Source: Clostridium sp. CAG:567 (GTDB lineage: Bacteria > Bacillota > Clostridia > TANB77 > CAG-508). From it: 64,000 nt of DNA. Below the pieces are notes generated by a model, which was not told the DNA's origin, ran no database searches, and worked only from the letters and a program-made list of their open reading frames with translations. The stretch spans positions 110,506-174,505 of the forward strand of contig FR902206.1 in the NCBI GenBank assembly GCA_000437855.1, given 5' to 3'. Below are positions 42,867 through 51,790 of this stretch, one piece after another. Made by a program: the position numbers and the translations under genes. How positions within the stretch are numbered: position 1 is the stretch's first letter; every line of letters begins with the position of its first letter.

Positions 42867-44258
42867 CTAAAACCTAAAATATAAAAATGGGTTGAATGAA
42901 TTATCTACTAAAAATATTGTCACAATACCTAATAATAAAATCATGTAAATAGGTTGCAAAATATTTATAATTTTGTTCCATTTTGAGTTACTACTTAATT
43001 TATTTACCAAATTACGTAATAATGGGGTAGAGCCTATTATTCCTAAAATAATAATTACGGCATAACCTTTTAAGTAGTAAAGTGTAGTATCATTTATTAA
43101 AGCTTCATTATTAAGTCCAAATAATCCTTTAATTATTACTCCAATTTGACTCATATCTGTTGACTGGAATATAACAAAACTAATCATAACAATAAATAAA
43201 GTATAAATTCTTTTTATAATATTTGGCGACTTTTCAATAAGTTTATTAAATACAAATTTTTCTAAAATTAGTATAACACCAAATAATGAGCCCCACAAAA
43301 CAAAATTCCAACTTGAACCATGCCATAGACCAGTTAAAGCCCAAACAATTAAGATATTTCTTATCTGAATTGTTATACCACGTCTATTTCCACCTAGAGG
43401 AATGTATACATAATCTCTAAACCATGAACTTAAAGTCATATGCCATTTTCTCCAGAATTCAGTTATACTTTTTGCAGTGTATGGGTAATCAAAATTCTCT
43501 GGAAAATGAAAACCGAAAATTCTTCCTAATCCTATTGCTATATCTGAATAGCCAGAAAAGTCAAAATATATTTGTAACATATAACTAATTGCAAAAATCC
43601 AATAAAATAAAATACTTTTATCAGGTACTGAAGAAAATACATTACACAATTCACCTAGGCTATTTGCTATTATTACTTTTTTAGCAAGTCCTATGGTGAA
43701 TCTATTAGCACCATAAGCAAAGTTTTCGAATGTATGCTTTCTGTTGTCTAGTTCATTAGCAATAGAGTTATACCTTACTATTGGACCAGCTATAAGTTGA
43801 GGGAAGAAAAATACATAAGTTGCAAATTTAAAAAAGTTCTTTTGAGCAGATACTTTTTTGTTAAATACATCAACTTCATAACTGATTATTTGAAATGTGT
43901 AAAATGATATTCCTATTGGTAATACTAAATTTAGTAATGAAATATCAATATTAAATATGCTATTTATATTTTCTGTAATAAAAGTTAGATATTTAAATAT
44001 ACACAAAAATAAAATATGTATAAATATTGATAAAGCTAAAATGCCTTTATTTTTATGCTTGTCAATCAACAATGCAGAAAAATAGGCAATAGCTATTTCT
44101 AAAATCATCAATAATATATATTTAGGTTCTCCATAAAAATAAAATAATATAGAAGAAAGGAGAAGAACCATATTTTTAAATTTATTAGGCAATATAAAAT
44201 ATACCGCTAATACTATGGGAAGAAAGTAGTATATAAAGCTAATACTTGTAAAAACCAT
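42867..44258 (-). CDS. MBOAT O-acyltransferase (AlgI-like)
   Basis: The protein is 463 residues with about eleven membrane spans. Motifs are QLIAGPIVRYNSIANEL, YFDFSGYSDIAIGLGRIFGF, FWRKWHMTLSSWFRDYVYIPLGG and WALTGLWHGSSWNFVLWG, the last with the conserved catalytic His. It would pass acetyl groups across the membrane to the DHHW partner (41777-42856), which then modifies a surface polymer or wall sugar. Both genes share one minus-strand transcript. Confidence 0.95.
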   Translation of the reverse strand: MVFTSISFIYYFLPIVLAVYFILPNKFKNMVLLLSSILFYFYGEPKYILLMILEIAIAYFSALLIDKHKNKGILALSIFIHILFLCIFKYLTFITENINSIFNIDISLLNLVLPIGISFYTFQIISYEVDVFNKKVSAQKNFFKFATYVFFFPQLIAGPIVRYNSIANELDNRKHTFENFAYGANRFTIGLAKKVIIANSLGELCNVFSSVPDKSILFYWIFAISYMLQIYFDFSGYSDIAIGLGRIFGFHFPENFDYPYTAKSITEFWRKWHMTLSSWFRDYVYIPLGGNRRGITIQIRNILIVWALTGLWHGSSWNFVLWGSLFGVILILEKFVFNKLIEKSPNIIKRIYTLFIVMISFVIFQSTDMSQIGVIIKGLFGLNNEALINDTTLYYLKGYAVIIILGIIGSTPLLRNLVNKLSSNSKWNKIINILQPIYMILLLGIVTIFLVDNSFNPFLYFRF

Positions 44259-44282
44259 AACTATAATCCTTTCAGAAAGTTA

Positions 44283-44369
44283 AAAAGTGTGCCATTGGGG
44301 ACGGAGAATATTGGCACGTTTTAAAATTCTTAACGTGCCAATATTCTCCGTCCCCAATGGCACACTTTT
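44283..44369. repeat. Perfect 38-bp inverted repeat (REP-like or MITE-like)
   Basis: The arms 44283-44320 and 44332-44369 are exact reverse complements around an 11-base loop. The arms are richer in GC than the host and contain TGCCATTGGGGACGGAG. It lies between two minus-strand genes and could serve as a terminator for DUF4358 transcription. Its size and perfection suggest a mobile repeat. Confidence 0.9.
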
Positions 44370-44371
44370 GA

Positions 44372-44938
44372 TTATTGTACTATCATTTCAGGTGGAAGTT
44401 CATAATCAGAATTTTCTGATTTTTCTAATTCTTTTCCAACTTCGTTATTTACGTATTTTTTAAATGAATCATAAACTGGTTTTGCCCAATCTTCATATGA
44501 CATTACATAGAATATTACATTATTGTGATTTGTAATATAGAACTTTTCAGCAGATACACAAATCCATTTATTCATATCTACATTGTCATAAATTTCTTGT
44601 TTAACTTGTTCGATATTTGCATTATTTTTTAGTTTTATAGCAACTAATGAGTATGCTTGAGAACTCATTACAGGTTCAGACACTACTAATTCTTCAACAT
44701 TATCATTATTGGATAAAAATGTATATGAAGAAACAACATTATTATCAGACAAACCAATTTTTTGAGTTTCTAATGATGGCAATTCAACATTTGAGTTTTT
44801 ATAAATTGTATCAATCATAGTCTTCAAATTAATAGAAGAATTATTAGTAGAATTTTGGTTAGTTATCATATAAATTGCAACACCAGCTATAATAACTAAA
44901 ATGGCAATAATTAAAATAATAATTGAACCCTTTTTCAA
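44372..44938 (-). CDS. DUF4358-like membrane-anchored protein
   Basis: I start it at TTG 44938, preceded by AAGGAGGG (44952-44945), giving about 188 residues; a longer reading from 44989 would run through the terminator of the gene upstream. An N-terminal anchor (GSIIILIIAILVIIAGVAIYMI) precedes a small extracytoplasmic domain with TMIDTIYKNSNVELPSLETQ, VVSEPVMSSQAYSLVAIKLKNN and EQVKQEIYDNVDMNKWICV. The order matches the clostridial DUF4358 family of unknown role. Confidence 0.72.
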   Translation of the reverse strand: MKKGSIIILIIAILVIIAGVAIYMITNQNSTNNSSINLKTMIDTIYKNSNVELPSLETQKIGLSDNNVVSSYTFLSNNDNVEELVVSEPVMSSQAYSLVAIKLKNNANIEQVKQEIYDNVDMNKWICVSAEKFYITNHNNVIFYVMSYEDWAKPVYDSFKKYVNNEVGKELEKSENSDYELPPEMIVQ

Positions 44939-44979
44939 AAAAATCCCTCCTTCTGAATACATTTTACCCAAGAAGGAGG
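44937..44979 (-). promoter_or_regulatory. Terminator-like hairpin overlapping the DUF4358 ribosome site and start
   Basis: On the minus strand, CCTCCTTCT (44979-44971) pairs with AGAAGGAGG (44954-44946) and is followed by GA and seven T. The downstream arm is the ribosome site, and the T run ends in the TTG start codon. The element can act as the terminator of the PrsW gene and as a lid on the next gene. Confidence 0.7.
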
Positions 44980-44989
44980 TTTTAGTCAA

Positions 44990-46150
44990 CTATTTATTTG
45001 ATTCTAATCTTTTAGCATCATCAATTTGTTTTAAGCCTAAGTTTATAAAATAAATTATTACAAGCCAAGCTAAAATAGTCATTGCAATTTGAACTAGGTA
45101 ATAAGGAGCTTGAATAGGCATATCCCATATACCATGTAATACAATAGGAATTAAACAAATCAATAAAAATCTTTTATCATTTAAGTGCTTTTTATCTAAT
45201 TTATCAAATCCTTTGACATACATCAATGCTGCACCTTCTATAGCTGCCCAAGCGACATGGCCACCAGGAGCTAAGAAACCACGTAATTTTATAATTTCTA
45301 ACATTGTTTGTAAACCATTGTTAAGACCAAATCGTAAAATGTATCCAGCTGTTTCAAATGCGGCAAAACCCGAACCAACAGCGGCACCAACTAATAATCC
45401 GTTTAATATATAATTGCTCTTTTTACTTTTAAATAAGAAAATAGCAACTATAACAGCTTTTGCAACTTCTTCAATTAAGCCAATCAATAAAGCACCTTCA
45501 TAAGTTTGAACAGTAGCATTTGTTTCAAAATATGGTAATGAAAAATATAATATAGCTAAAATTAGTGATAATGCTCCGCCAAGTACAAAGTATTTTATTA
45601 CCTTATAAAAAGGTATATTTCTAAATAAATTAATTTCAAAGAAAAACATAAGTACAGTTACTGGAACAGCAAAAGCTGCTAACATTATCATAAGTGGTAG
45701 GAAGTTAGCATTTCCATATTCTATAAATCCTATACGAGTGGGGATATATGCAATTATGAAAAATACAAATATTTTAAAATATACCCATGCACCTGCATTC
45801 TTTGGGTTAATATCTTTAACATCTGGAGTAGTTTTATCTGAACCACAAACAAAAACTTCATCCAAATCTTCTTCAGTATGCTTTTTGAAAGTATTTTTAA
45901 ATAAATCTTTAAATTTTACATAGTTTTTAGATTGAGCACCTGTTATCTTATCTAGGTTTTCAGTTATTATATTTGAAGCACTTTTTTTGCCGACAGGGTA
46001 GCCACATTCAGGACAATTAATTTCATCTCCATTTAATTTAGCACTACATTCAGGACAAGTTTGCAAATTTATTTTTATACCACAGTGTGGACAAACCTTA
46101 GCACTAGAAGATATACTTTCTCCACATTCTTCACATTTTATTAAAGCCAT
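44990..46150 (-). CDS. PrsW family intramembrane protease with zinc ribbons
   Basis: The protein is 386 residues. The N-terminus holds two zinc ribbons: CEECGESISSSAKVCPHCG and CPECSAKLNGDEINCPECG. After a linker there are eight to nine membrane helices with the PrsW glutamic-protease marks LIGLIEEVAKAVIVAIF, GLLVGAAVGSGFAAFETAGYIL, APGGHVAWAAIEGAAL and IPIVLHGIWDMP. In Bacillus PrsW starts release of sigma-W from its anti-sigma factor. No anti-sigma gene is visible here. Its neighbour on the right has the same kind of N-terminal zinc ribbon, four bases away, so the two are one unit. Confidence 0.92.
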   Translation of the reverse strand: MALIKCEECGESISSSAKVCPHCGIKINLQTCPECSAKLNGDEINCPECGYPVGKKSASNIITENLDKITGAQSKNYVKFKDLFKNTFKKHTEEDLDEVFVCGSDKTTPDVKDINPKNAGAWVYFKIFVFFIIAYIPTRIGFIEYGNANFLPLMIMLAAFAVPVTVLMFFFEINLFRNIPFYKVIKYFVLGGALSLILAILYFSLPYFETNATVQTYEGALLIGLIEEVAKAVIVAIFLFKSKKSNYILNGLLVGAAVGSGFAAFETAGYILRFGLNNGLQTMLEIIKLRGFLAPGGHVAWAAIEGAALMYVKGFDKLDKKHLNDKRFLLICLIPIVLHGIWDMPIQAPYYLVQIAMTILAWLVIIYFINLGLKQIDDAKRLESNK

Positions 46151-46153
46151 ATT

Positions 46154-46897
46154 TTATGCCCCCCTTTCTGTCAAAGTTGATAAAATATGAGTTACTACAT
46201 TATTGATTTCAATTGAATTTGTATTTTCTTCTTTAGAAGCTACCATATATACCTTGCCATTAATTAAAACAGCATATCTATTATCAACTACTAAGTGACC
46301 ACTTGAAGTATAATTATATGCTAATCCATAAACTGTTTTATTTCCAATAGTGCCAGAAAGTAAATCAATAGTAACTTTCAAATCACTATATTGTTTTTTC
46401 ATGTAAGTTGTAAAATCATTTAAAAATTGTACTTCACTAGTATATTTGTCATATCTGCCAATAATTATATATGGAATTAAAGCACCTTGACTATCTATAT
46501 TTCTACCTACATAAATATATCCTTCTTTATCTGTAGTTACTTTATAAGTACCAGGCATTTCAAAAGATATTCCAAGATATGGATCATTGTACACCGTATA
46601 ACCATAATCAGTTGATGGAGTGGTAGGCTGCCCAGTACCAGTACCACCAGTTCCAGTGCCACCTGTACCTGTTCCAGTATTGTTATTATTTTGATTAAAA
46701 AACAAGAAACCAGCTACAATTATAGCTAATATTATTAGTATATATTTAATATTACCTTTATTCATAAAGGAACTGGCCACCTTATTATCAGAGGTGGTAG
46801 GAGTCTCCTTTTTATTTAACTCATAACCACATTTTGGGCAACGCTCAGCTTTATCACTTATCTGGTTGCCACATTCGGGACATTTTATTAATGCCAT
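46154..46897 (-). CDS. Zinc-ribbon membrane protein with a Gly-Thr linker
   Basis: The start is ATG 46897 (AAAGGTG upstream); an ATG at 46918 would lie before that site. The roughly 247-residue product has ALIKCPECGNQISDKAERCPKCGYEL, one membrane span (YILIILAIIVAGFLFF), a linker of three GTGTG-type repeats rich in Gly and Thr, and an extracytoplasmic domain (YTVYNDPYLGISFEMPGTYKV, then VYMVASKEENTNSIEINNVV). The outer domain has the look of a PsbP/lipoprotein-type fold but I cannot name it. It leads the transcript that includes the PrsW gene. Confidence 0.7.
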   Translation of the reverse strand: MALIKCPECGNQISDKAERCPKCGYELNKKETPTTSDNKVASSFMNKGNIKYILIILAIIVAGFLFFNQNNNNTGTGTGGTGTGGTGTGQPTTPSTDYGYTVYNDPYLGISFEMPGTYKVTTDKEGYIYVGRNIDSQGALIPYIIIGRYDKYTSEVQFLNDFTTYMKKQYSDLKVTIDLLSGTIGNKTVYGLAYNYTSSGHLVVDNRYAVLINGKVYMVASKEENTNSIEINNVVTHILSTLTERGA

Positions 46898-47079
46898 AAC
46901 ATCACCTTTTCTTTTCATATTATGATAATTCTGTGAAAACTATATACAATTACCACTAAATTAAGTATAATATAATCATTACACAACTTGAAACAAAATT
47001 ACCAAACAGTCAATGACAAATTGGTAAAGAAAAAATATTGTTATTTTCATTTGATTGTCACACAGAATTAACTTACAAG

Positions 47080-47217
47080 ATGTTTAATAATAACAAATTT
47101 ATTAAAACATATGTCACAAGCTTAGAAAATGCTGATACAACTAATAGCAATATAGGCTTTAAATATAGGCTTTAATGGATACAAATTATATGTAAATGGA
47201 ACAGCTATAAATAAAAA
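47080..47217 (+). pseudogene. Short gene remnant broken by a 13-bp tandem duplication
   Basis: ATG 47080 opens MFNNNKFIKTYVTSLENADT and stops after SNIGFKYRL. A 13-base unit is present twice in tandem (47150-47162 and 47163-47175). Removing one copy lets the frame run on as GFNGYKLYVNGTAINKKM. No ribosome site is visible, so it is probably a decayed gene end. Confidence 0.35.
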
Positions 47218-47242
47218 AATGCACTGCAAAGGTGCATTTTTT
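47214..47242 (+). terminator. Terminator in the 46919-47551 spacer
   Basis: AAAATGCAC pairs with GTGCATTTT, followed by TT. The 633-base spacer holds this, a palindrome at 47252-47278, a hairpin at 47299-47345 and two gene relics; the rest shows nothing. Confidence 0.7.
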
Positions 47243-47251
47243 ATATTCTAG

Positions 47252-47278
47252 GAATTTACTCCTAGTAGGAGTAAATTC
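47252..47278. repeat. Perfect 27-base palindrome
   Basis: Two 13-base arms (GAATTTACTCCTA and its complement) around a single central G. It could be an operator or a cruciform end; it has no T run. Confidence 0.7.
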
Positions 47279-47298
47279 TGTAGAAGATAAATATGCGA

Positions 47299-47352
47299 AT
47301 TACAAGAATTTCTAGCAGTTTGCACTGCGTAGAAATTCTTGTAATCCGTTTT
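47299..47352. terminator. Long hairpin with T-run
   Basis: Sixteen-base arms (ATTACAAGAATTTCTA and complement) with an inner GCAG/CTGC stem, followed by CCG and six T. On the plus strand this is a strong terminator. Confidence 0.7.
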
Positions 47353-47468
47353 TTACTCTTTTAATTTACAAACATCAACCCATTTAACATATTCAGTAAT
47401 ATGTTCTAGTTCCGAAATTGTAAGTTCAATAGCATTGTTAGGTTCACCACATGCAAGAAAATAAGATT
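47353..47468 (-). pseudogene. C-terminal gene remnant, unidentified
   Basis: The minus strand reads YFLACGEPNNAIELTISELE and HITEYVKWVDVCKLKE before TAA at 47355-47353. A stop lies about ten codons before it and no start is available. It looks like the tail of a lost protein; I do not recognise it. Confidence 0.35.
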
Positions 47469-47551
47469 ATATCATAAAAATAAAACTATTGCTATTTTTT
47501 ATAAAATAAAATATAATCTATAAAGAATGAAATAAGAAAGAAGAATTTGAT

Positions 47552-48127
47552 ATGCCAAGTATTCATATACATTTAGCCATAGCAGAAAGATATGTAGAAA
47601 AACATAAAATTAACGATAAAAATGAATTTATAGATGGCTCTATAGCTCCTGATTTTATAAAACCAAAAAGTCTGAGTCATTATGCAACCATAAGAAAAGA
47701 AAAGGTAAGTATAATGCAAGAACTAAATGATAGAGCGAGTTTAAAAAATTATTTAAAAGAAAATAATATTAAAAGTGATTTTGATAGAGGGTATGCGTTA
47801 CATTTATTAGCGGATGAATTTTTTTTCAAGGAGTTTTTTGATGAAGAATATTTTAAAAAACATACCAAAGAAGAATTTTCGCCAAATTTGTATAAAAGTT
47901 ATGATATTTTAAACTTATATTTGATTGAAAAATACAATATTGAAATAAGCAAGGATATGGAACAAAGAATAGATAATAACATTAAAGAGGTTATGAGTAA
48001 AAATGAAGTTAATCAAAATTTAAAATTTGAAAATATTTTGCCATTAAATAAAGTAGAAATGTTTATTGAAAAAATGTCTGATATAGATATAGATTTATAT
48101 TCAAAGAATGAATTAAATAAAAACTAG
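47552..48127 (+). CDS. Zinc-dependent phospholipase C-like protein, tentative
   Basis: The protein is 191 residues: MPSIHIHLAIAERYVEKHKI, DGSIAPDFIKPKSLSHYATIRK and DFDRGYALHLLADEFFFKEFF. His and Asp placement (N-terminal HxH, APD, a Leu-rich HLLADE) resembles the Zn-dependent phospholipase C/S1-P1 nuclease-like fold in clostridial hypothetical proteins. No signal peptide is present, so it would act inside the cell. The weak ribosome site before ATG 47552 leaves the start uncertain. The P-type ATPase gene follows by 20 bases. Confidence 0.55.
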   Translation: MPSIHIHLAIAERYVEKHKINDKNEFIDGSIAPDFIKPKSLSHYATIRKEKVSIMQELNDRASLKNYLKENNIKSDFDRGYALHLLADEFFFKEFFDEEYFKKHTKEEFSPNLYKSYDILNLYLIEKYNIEISKDMEQRIDNNIKEVMSKNEVNQNLKFENILPLNKVEMFIEKMSDIDIDLYSKNELNKN

Positions 48128-48147
48128 ATGGTAAAGGAGAATAAATA

Positions 48148-50901
48148 ATGGACAAGCAGTGGTTTAATAAAAGTATTGAAGAAGTTAAAGATGATTTAAG
48201 AATAGGTAGTCAAGGATTATCTGATGAACAAGTAAAAGAAAAACGAGAAATCTATGGACTAAATGAATTACAGGCCCAAAAGAAAAAGAGCTTAATTGTT
48301 AAATTCTTAGAACAATTTAAAGATTTTATGATTATTATTTTAATAATTGCGGCTGTGATTTCTGGAGCAGTGGGCTATTATCAAGGAGAAGGTATAACTG
48401 ATTCAATTATTATTTTAATAGTTGTAATTGTAAATGCAATTATTGGTGTGGCACAGGAAAGTAAAGCAGAAAAATCACTAGAAGCTTTACAAAAATTAAG
48501 TTCTCATGTTACTAAAGTAATTCGTAATGGAAAGGTAGATGTGATACCATCAAAAGAATTAGTACCAGGAGATATTGTAATATTAGATACAGGAGATTAT
48601 GTACCAGCAGATTTAAGAATTATAGAAGCTGCTAATTTAAAAGCACAAGAAGCATCTTTAACAGGTGAATCAGTTCCGGTTGATAAAAATACAGATGTAA
48701 TAAATGATGAAAAAATAGGCTTAGGTGATAGAACTAATATGCTATTTTCTTCAAGCCTAATTACTTATGGTAGAGGCAGAGGTATTGTTGTTGAAACAGG
48801 TATGAATACTGAAGTTGGTAAAATAGCTGGAATGATAAATGAAGTTGAAGAAACAGAAACTCCATTACAACAAAAATTAAATAAACTAGGTAAAACACTT
48901 GGAATTGTAGCAATAGTAATTTGTGTAATAATTTTTATAATAGGTTTATTATATGGCAAAGAACCAATAGAAATGTTTATGACTGCAGTAAGTTTAGCTG
49001 TTGCGGCTATACCAGAGGGCTTGGCAGCTGTATCTACAATCGTATTAGCAATTGGTGTACAAAGAATGGTTAAAAAACATGCAATTGTTAAAAAACTTCC
49101 AGCAGTAGAAACATTAGGAAGTACAACAGTTATATGTTCAGATAAAACAGGAACATTAACACAAAATAAAATGACAGTTAAAAAAGTATTTTATAACAAT
49201 AAATTAGTAGACTTAGATGATATAGATACAAACAATTTGGGTGATGAACTAGAAAAACTAACATATATAAGTATGTTTTGTAATGATACAAAAATATCAG
49301 ATGGAAAACTTACTGGAGATCCGACAGAAACAGCATTAATTGATATGGGATTTGAATTAGACTTTCAACCACCAATTTTAGAGAAATATGAAAGAGTAAA
49401 AGAACTTCCATTTGATTCTGACAGAAAGCTCATGACAACAGTACATCTATTTCCTAATAAATATATGGTATATACAAAAGGTGGAGTAGATGAATTACTA
49501 AACAGATGTAATAGCTATGTTATAAATGGAAATGTAAATACTGACATTGATGAATACAAAAAAGAAATCGCTAAACAAAATGAAGAAATGGCTAAAAATG
49601 CACTTAGAGTATTAGCAATGGCATATAAAGAATTAGACCATGAACCGACAGATGAAGAAATGAAAACAATTGAAAGCGAGTTAACTTATGTTGGAATGGT
49701 TGGAATGATAGACCCACCAAGAGAAGAAGTAAAAGATGCGGTAGAAAAATGTAAAACAGCAGGCATTAAAACAGTAATGATTACAGGTGACCACAAAATT
49801 ACAGCAATTGCAATTGCTAAAGCTTTAGGAATTTTAGAAAATGAAGATGAAGCAATTACAGGTAGTGAACTTGAAGAAATGTCAGATGAAGATTTGATAA
49901 AAAATGTTAGAAAATATAGTGTATATGCAAGAGTTTCGCCTGAACACAAAGTAAGAATAGTAAAAGCTTGGCAAGCAAATGGAGAAATTGTTGCAATGAC
50001 TGGTGACGGAGTAAATGATGCTCCAGCATTAAAAACAGCAGATATAGGCTGTGCAATGGGAATAGTTGGTACTGATGTATCAAAAGAAGCAGCAGATGTT
50101 ATATTAACAGATGATAATTTTGCTACAATAGTATCTTCAGTAGAAGAAGGAAGACGTATATATGACAATATATTAAAAGCGATTCAATTTTTACTATCAA
50201 GCAATGTTGGAGAAATAATCATATTATTTGTAGCAATTTTAATGACTCCACTTTTAAGCAAATGGTTTAATATAGATGTAAATTTAATTACACCATTATT
50301 ACCAATTCATATATTATGGATAAACTTAGTAACAGACTCACTACCAGCATTAGCACTAGCAGTTGACCCGTCAGAAAAAGACATTATGAATAGAAAACCA
50401 TTAAAACCAAAACAAGGTGTATTTACAAAAGGAATGACCTTTAGAGTCGTATACCAAGGAATTATGATTGGTGTAATCACACTTATTGCATTTATAATTG
50501 GTTTAGCAACACCAGAAAATGAGTTACCAGTTGTACAAGTAACAGAAGCAAATGGAATTGTAAGAACATTATCTGCAGAAGAAGTTAAAGTAGAAATAGG
50601 ACAAGCAATGGCATTTACAGTTTTAGCACTTTCAGAATTAGTACATGTATTTAATATTAGAAACAATAAAAAATCTATATTCAAAACAGGAATATTTAAT
50701 AATAGCAAATTAATACTTGCGACAGTTGTGTCTGCAGGATTAATGCTTGTAGTATTATTTATACCAGCATTAAGAAATATATTTAGCATACCAGTATTAC
50801 CAGCAATGAATATTTTAGAAACGGTTATATTAGTATTTATGCCAATCGTTGTTATAGAAATATTCAAATTATTTAAAATAAACACTACAAAGGAGGAATA
50901 A
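48148..50901 (+). CDS. Cation-translocating P-type ATPase, Ca2+ (PMCA/LMCA) type
   Basis: The protein is 917 residues of type IIA/IIB. Signatures are the N-terminal cation-ATPase segment, KAQEASLTGESVPVDKN, the phosphorylation site CSDKTGTLTQNKMTV, FDSDRKLMTTVH, KGGVDELLNRC (nucleotide site), and MTGDGVNDAPALKTADIGCAMG. Ten membrane helices fit the pattern: two pairs before the phosphorylation domain, six after. PEGL in the fourth helix (VAAIPEGLAAVSTIVLA) is the Ca2+-ATPase motif. It exports Ca2+ (or Mn2+). AAAGGAG precedes ATG 48148, and lspA follows. Confidence 0.94.
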   Translation: MDKQWFNKSIEEVKDDLRIGSQGLSDEQVKEKREIYGLNELQAQKKKSLIVKFLEQFKDFMIIILIIAAVISGAVGYYQGEGITDSIIILIVVIVNAIIGVAQESKAEKSLEALQKLSSHVTKVIRNGKVDVIPSKELVPGDIVILDTGDYVPADLRIIEAANLKAQEASLTGESVPVDKNTDVINDEKIGLGDRTNMLFSSSLITYGRGRGIVVETGMNTEVGKIAGMINEVEETETPLQQKLNKLGKTLGIVAIVICVIIFIIGLLYGKEPIEMFMTAVSLAVAAIPEGLAAVSTIVLAIGVQRMVKKHAIVKKLPAVETLGSTTVICSDKTGTLTQNKMTVKKVFYNNKLVDLDDIDTNNLGDELEKLTYISMFCNDTKISDGKLTGDPTETALIDMGFELDFQPPILEKYERVKELPFDSDRKLMTTVHLFPNKYMVYTKGGVDELLNRCNSYVINGNVNTDIDEYKKEIAKQNEEMAKNALRVLAMAYKELDHEPTDEEMKTIESELTYVGMVGMIDPPREEVKDAVEKCKTAGIKTVMITGDHKITAIAIAKALGILENEDEAITGSELEEMSDEDLIKNVRKYSVYARVSPEHKVRIVKAWQANGEIVAMTGDGVNDAPALKTADIGCAMGIVGTDVSKEAADVILTDDNFATIVSSVEEGRRIYDNILKAIQFLLSSNVGEIIILFVAILMTPLLSKWFNIDVNLITPLLPIHILWINLVTDSLPALALAVDPSEKDIMNRKPLKPKQGVFTKGMTFRVVYQGIMIGVITLIAFIIGLATPENELPVVQVTEANGIVRTLSAEEVKVEIGQAMAFTVLALSELVHVFNIRNNKKSIFKTGIFNNSKLILATVVSAGLMLVVLFIPALRNIFSIPVLPAMNILETVILVFMPIVVIEIFKLFKINTTKEE

Positions 50902-50904
50902 GTG

Positions 50905-51360
50905 ATGAAAAAAAGAACATCAATTATTGTTGGAATAGTTGCTTTAATATTAGACCAACTGACAAAGATGTTATTTATAAATAAGAATATGGAACTTATT
51001 CCAAATGTTTTGAAAATATACTATTGGCAAAATGAAGGAACAATATTTGAAATTGCAAAGGGAATAAAATTATCATTAATTGCTATGGAAAGTATAATAA
51101 TTATAATTCCTATTTTCATATACTTAATAAAGAAAAATAAAAATATTAAGGATAATATGTTATTGTCCTTAATGCTAATATTAGCTGGCGCAGTAGGAAA
51201 TTTGATTGATATTTTATTTAGAGGTTATGTAATAGATTTTATTAATATTGCTAACTCAATAAATTGTAATTTGTCAGATGTATTTTTAATTGGTGGAATC
51301 ATTTTATTGCTTATATTAGCTATAAAACAAGCTATAAACAAAAAGTTTGTTAAAAATTAA
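50905..51360 (+). CDS. lspA: Lipoprotein signal peptidase (signal peptidase II)
   Basis: LspA cleaves the signal peptide of prolipoproteins. The 151-residue protein has four membrane helices and both aspartate motifs: AGAVGNLIDILFRGYVIDFINI and CNLSDVFLIGGIILL. The conserved N-terminal VALILDQLTKMLF is also present. I start it at ATG 50905; GTG 50902 directly before it is less likely. AAGGAGG lies at the end of the ATPase gene. Confidence 0.92.
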   Translation: MKKRTSIIVGIVALILDQLTKMLFINKNMELIPNVLKIYYWQNEGTIFEIAKGIKLSLIAMESIIIIIPIFIYLIKKNKNIKDNMLLSLMLILAGAVGNLIDILFRGYVIDFINIANSINCNLSDVFLIGGIILLLILAIKQAINKKFVKN

Positions 51361-51380
51361 CAAATAAAATTGCAAAGCAG

Positions 51381-51409
51381 TTGACAAATGTAAAAAAAAT
51401 TAGTATAAT
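51381..51409 (+). promoter_or_regulatory. Consensus promoter of rpmF
   Basis: TTGACA (51381-51386) and TATAAT (51404-51409), spacer 17. Confidence 0.8.
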
Positions 51410-51484
51410 TTTATAGTATCAATTTTTAGGTAATAAATTAAAATATAGATTACAGAGAAAAAGCAATCAAGGGAGGGAATTAGA

Positions 51485-51667
51485 ATGGCACAACCAAAAA
51501 GAAGATGGTCAAAAGCAAGAACACATTTAAAAAGATCTACATGGAAATTAGAAAATCAAAATTTAGTTGATTGTCCACATTGCCATGAAAAAGTATTACA
51601 ACATAGAGTATGTCCAAACTGCGGATACTATGATGGAAAAGAAGTAGTTACAAAAACTGAAGAATAA
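51485..51667 (+). CDS. rpmF: 50S ribosomal protein L32
   Basis: The protein is 60 residues with the L32 start AQPKRRWSKARTHLKRSTWKL and four zinc-binding cysteines (CPHCHEK and CPNCGYYDG plus RVC). L32 is a late 50S protein. AGGGAGGG precedes ATG 51485. It has its own promoter and terminator. Confidence 0.97.
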   Translation: MAQPKRRWSKARTHLKRSTWKLENQNLVDCPHCHEKVLQHRVCPNCGYYDGKEVVTKTEE

Positions 51668-51675
51668 AAAAGATT

Positions 51676-51706
51676 ATAGCATAGCTTATTGGCTATGCTA
51701 TTTTTG
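51676..51706 (+). terminator. Terminator of rpmF
   Basis: ATAGCATAGC pairs with GCTATGCTAT, followed by TTTT. Confidence 0.85.
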
Positions 51707-51790
51707 TGTAAATTGAAAAATATAATAGCATTATTTGACATTGTATGATAAAATATAAATGCAGAAAATTTAAAATAAGGAATAGGAAAA

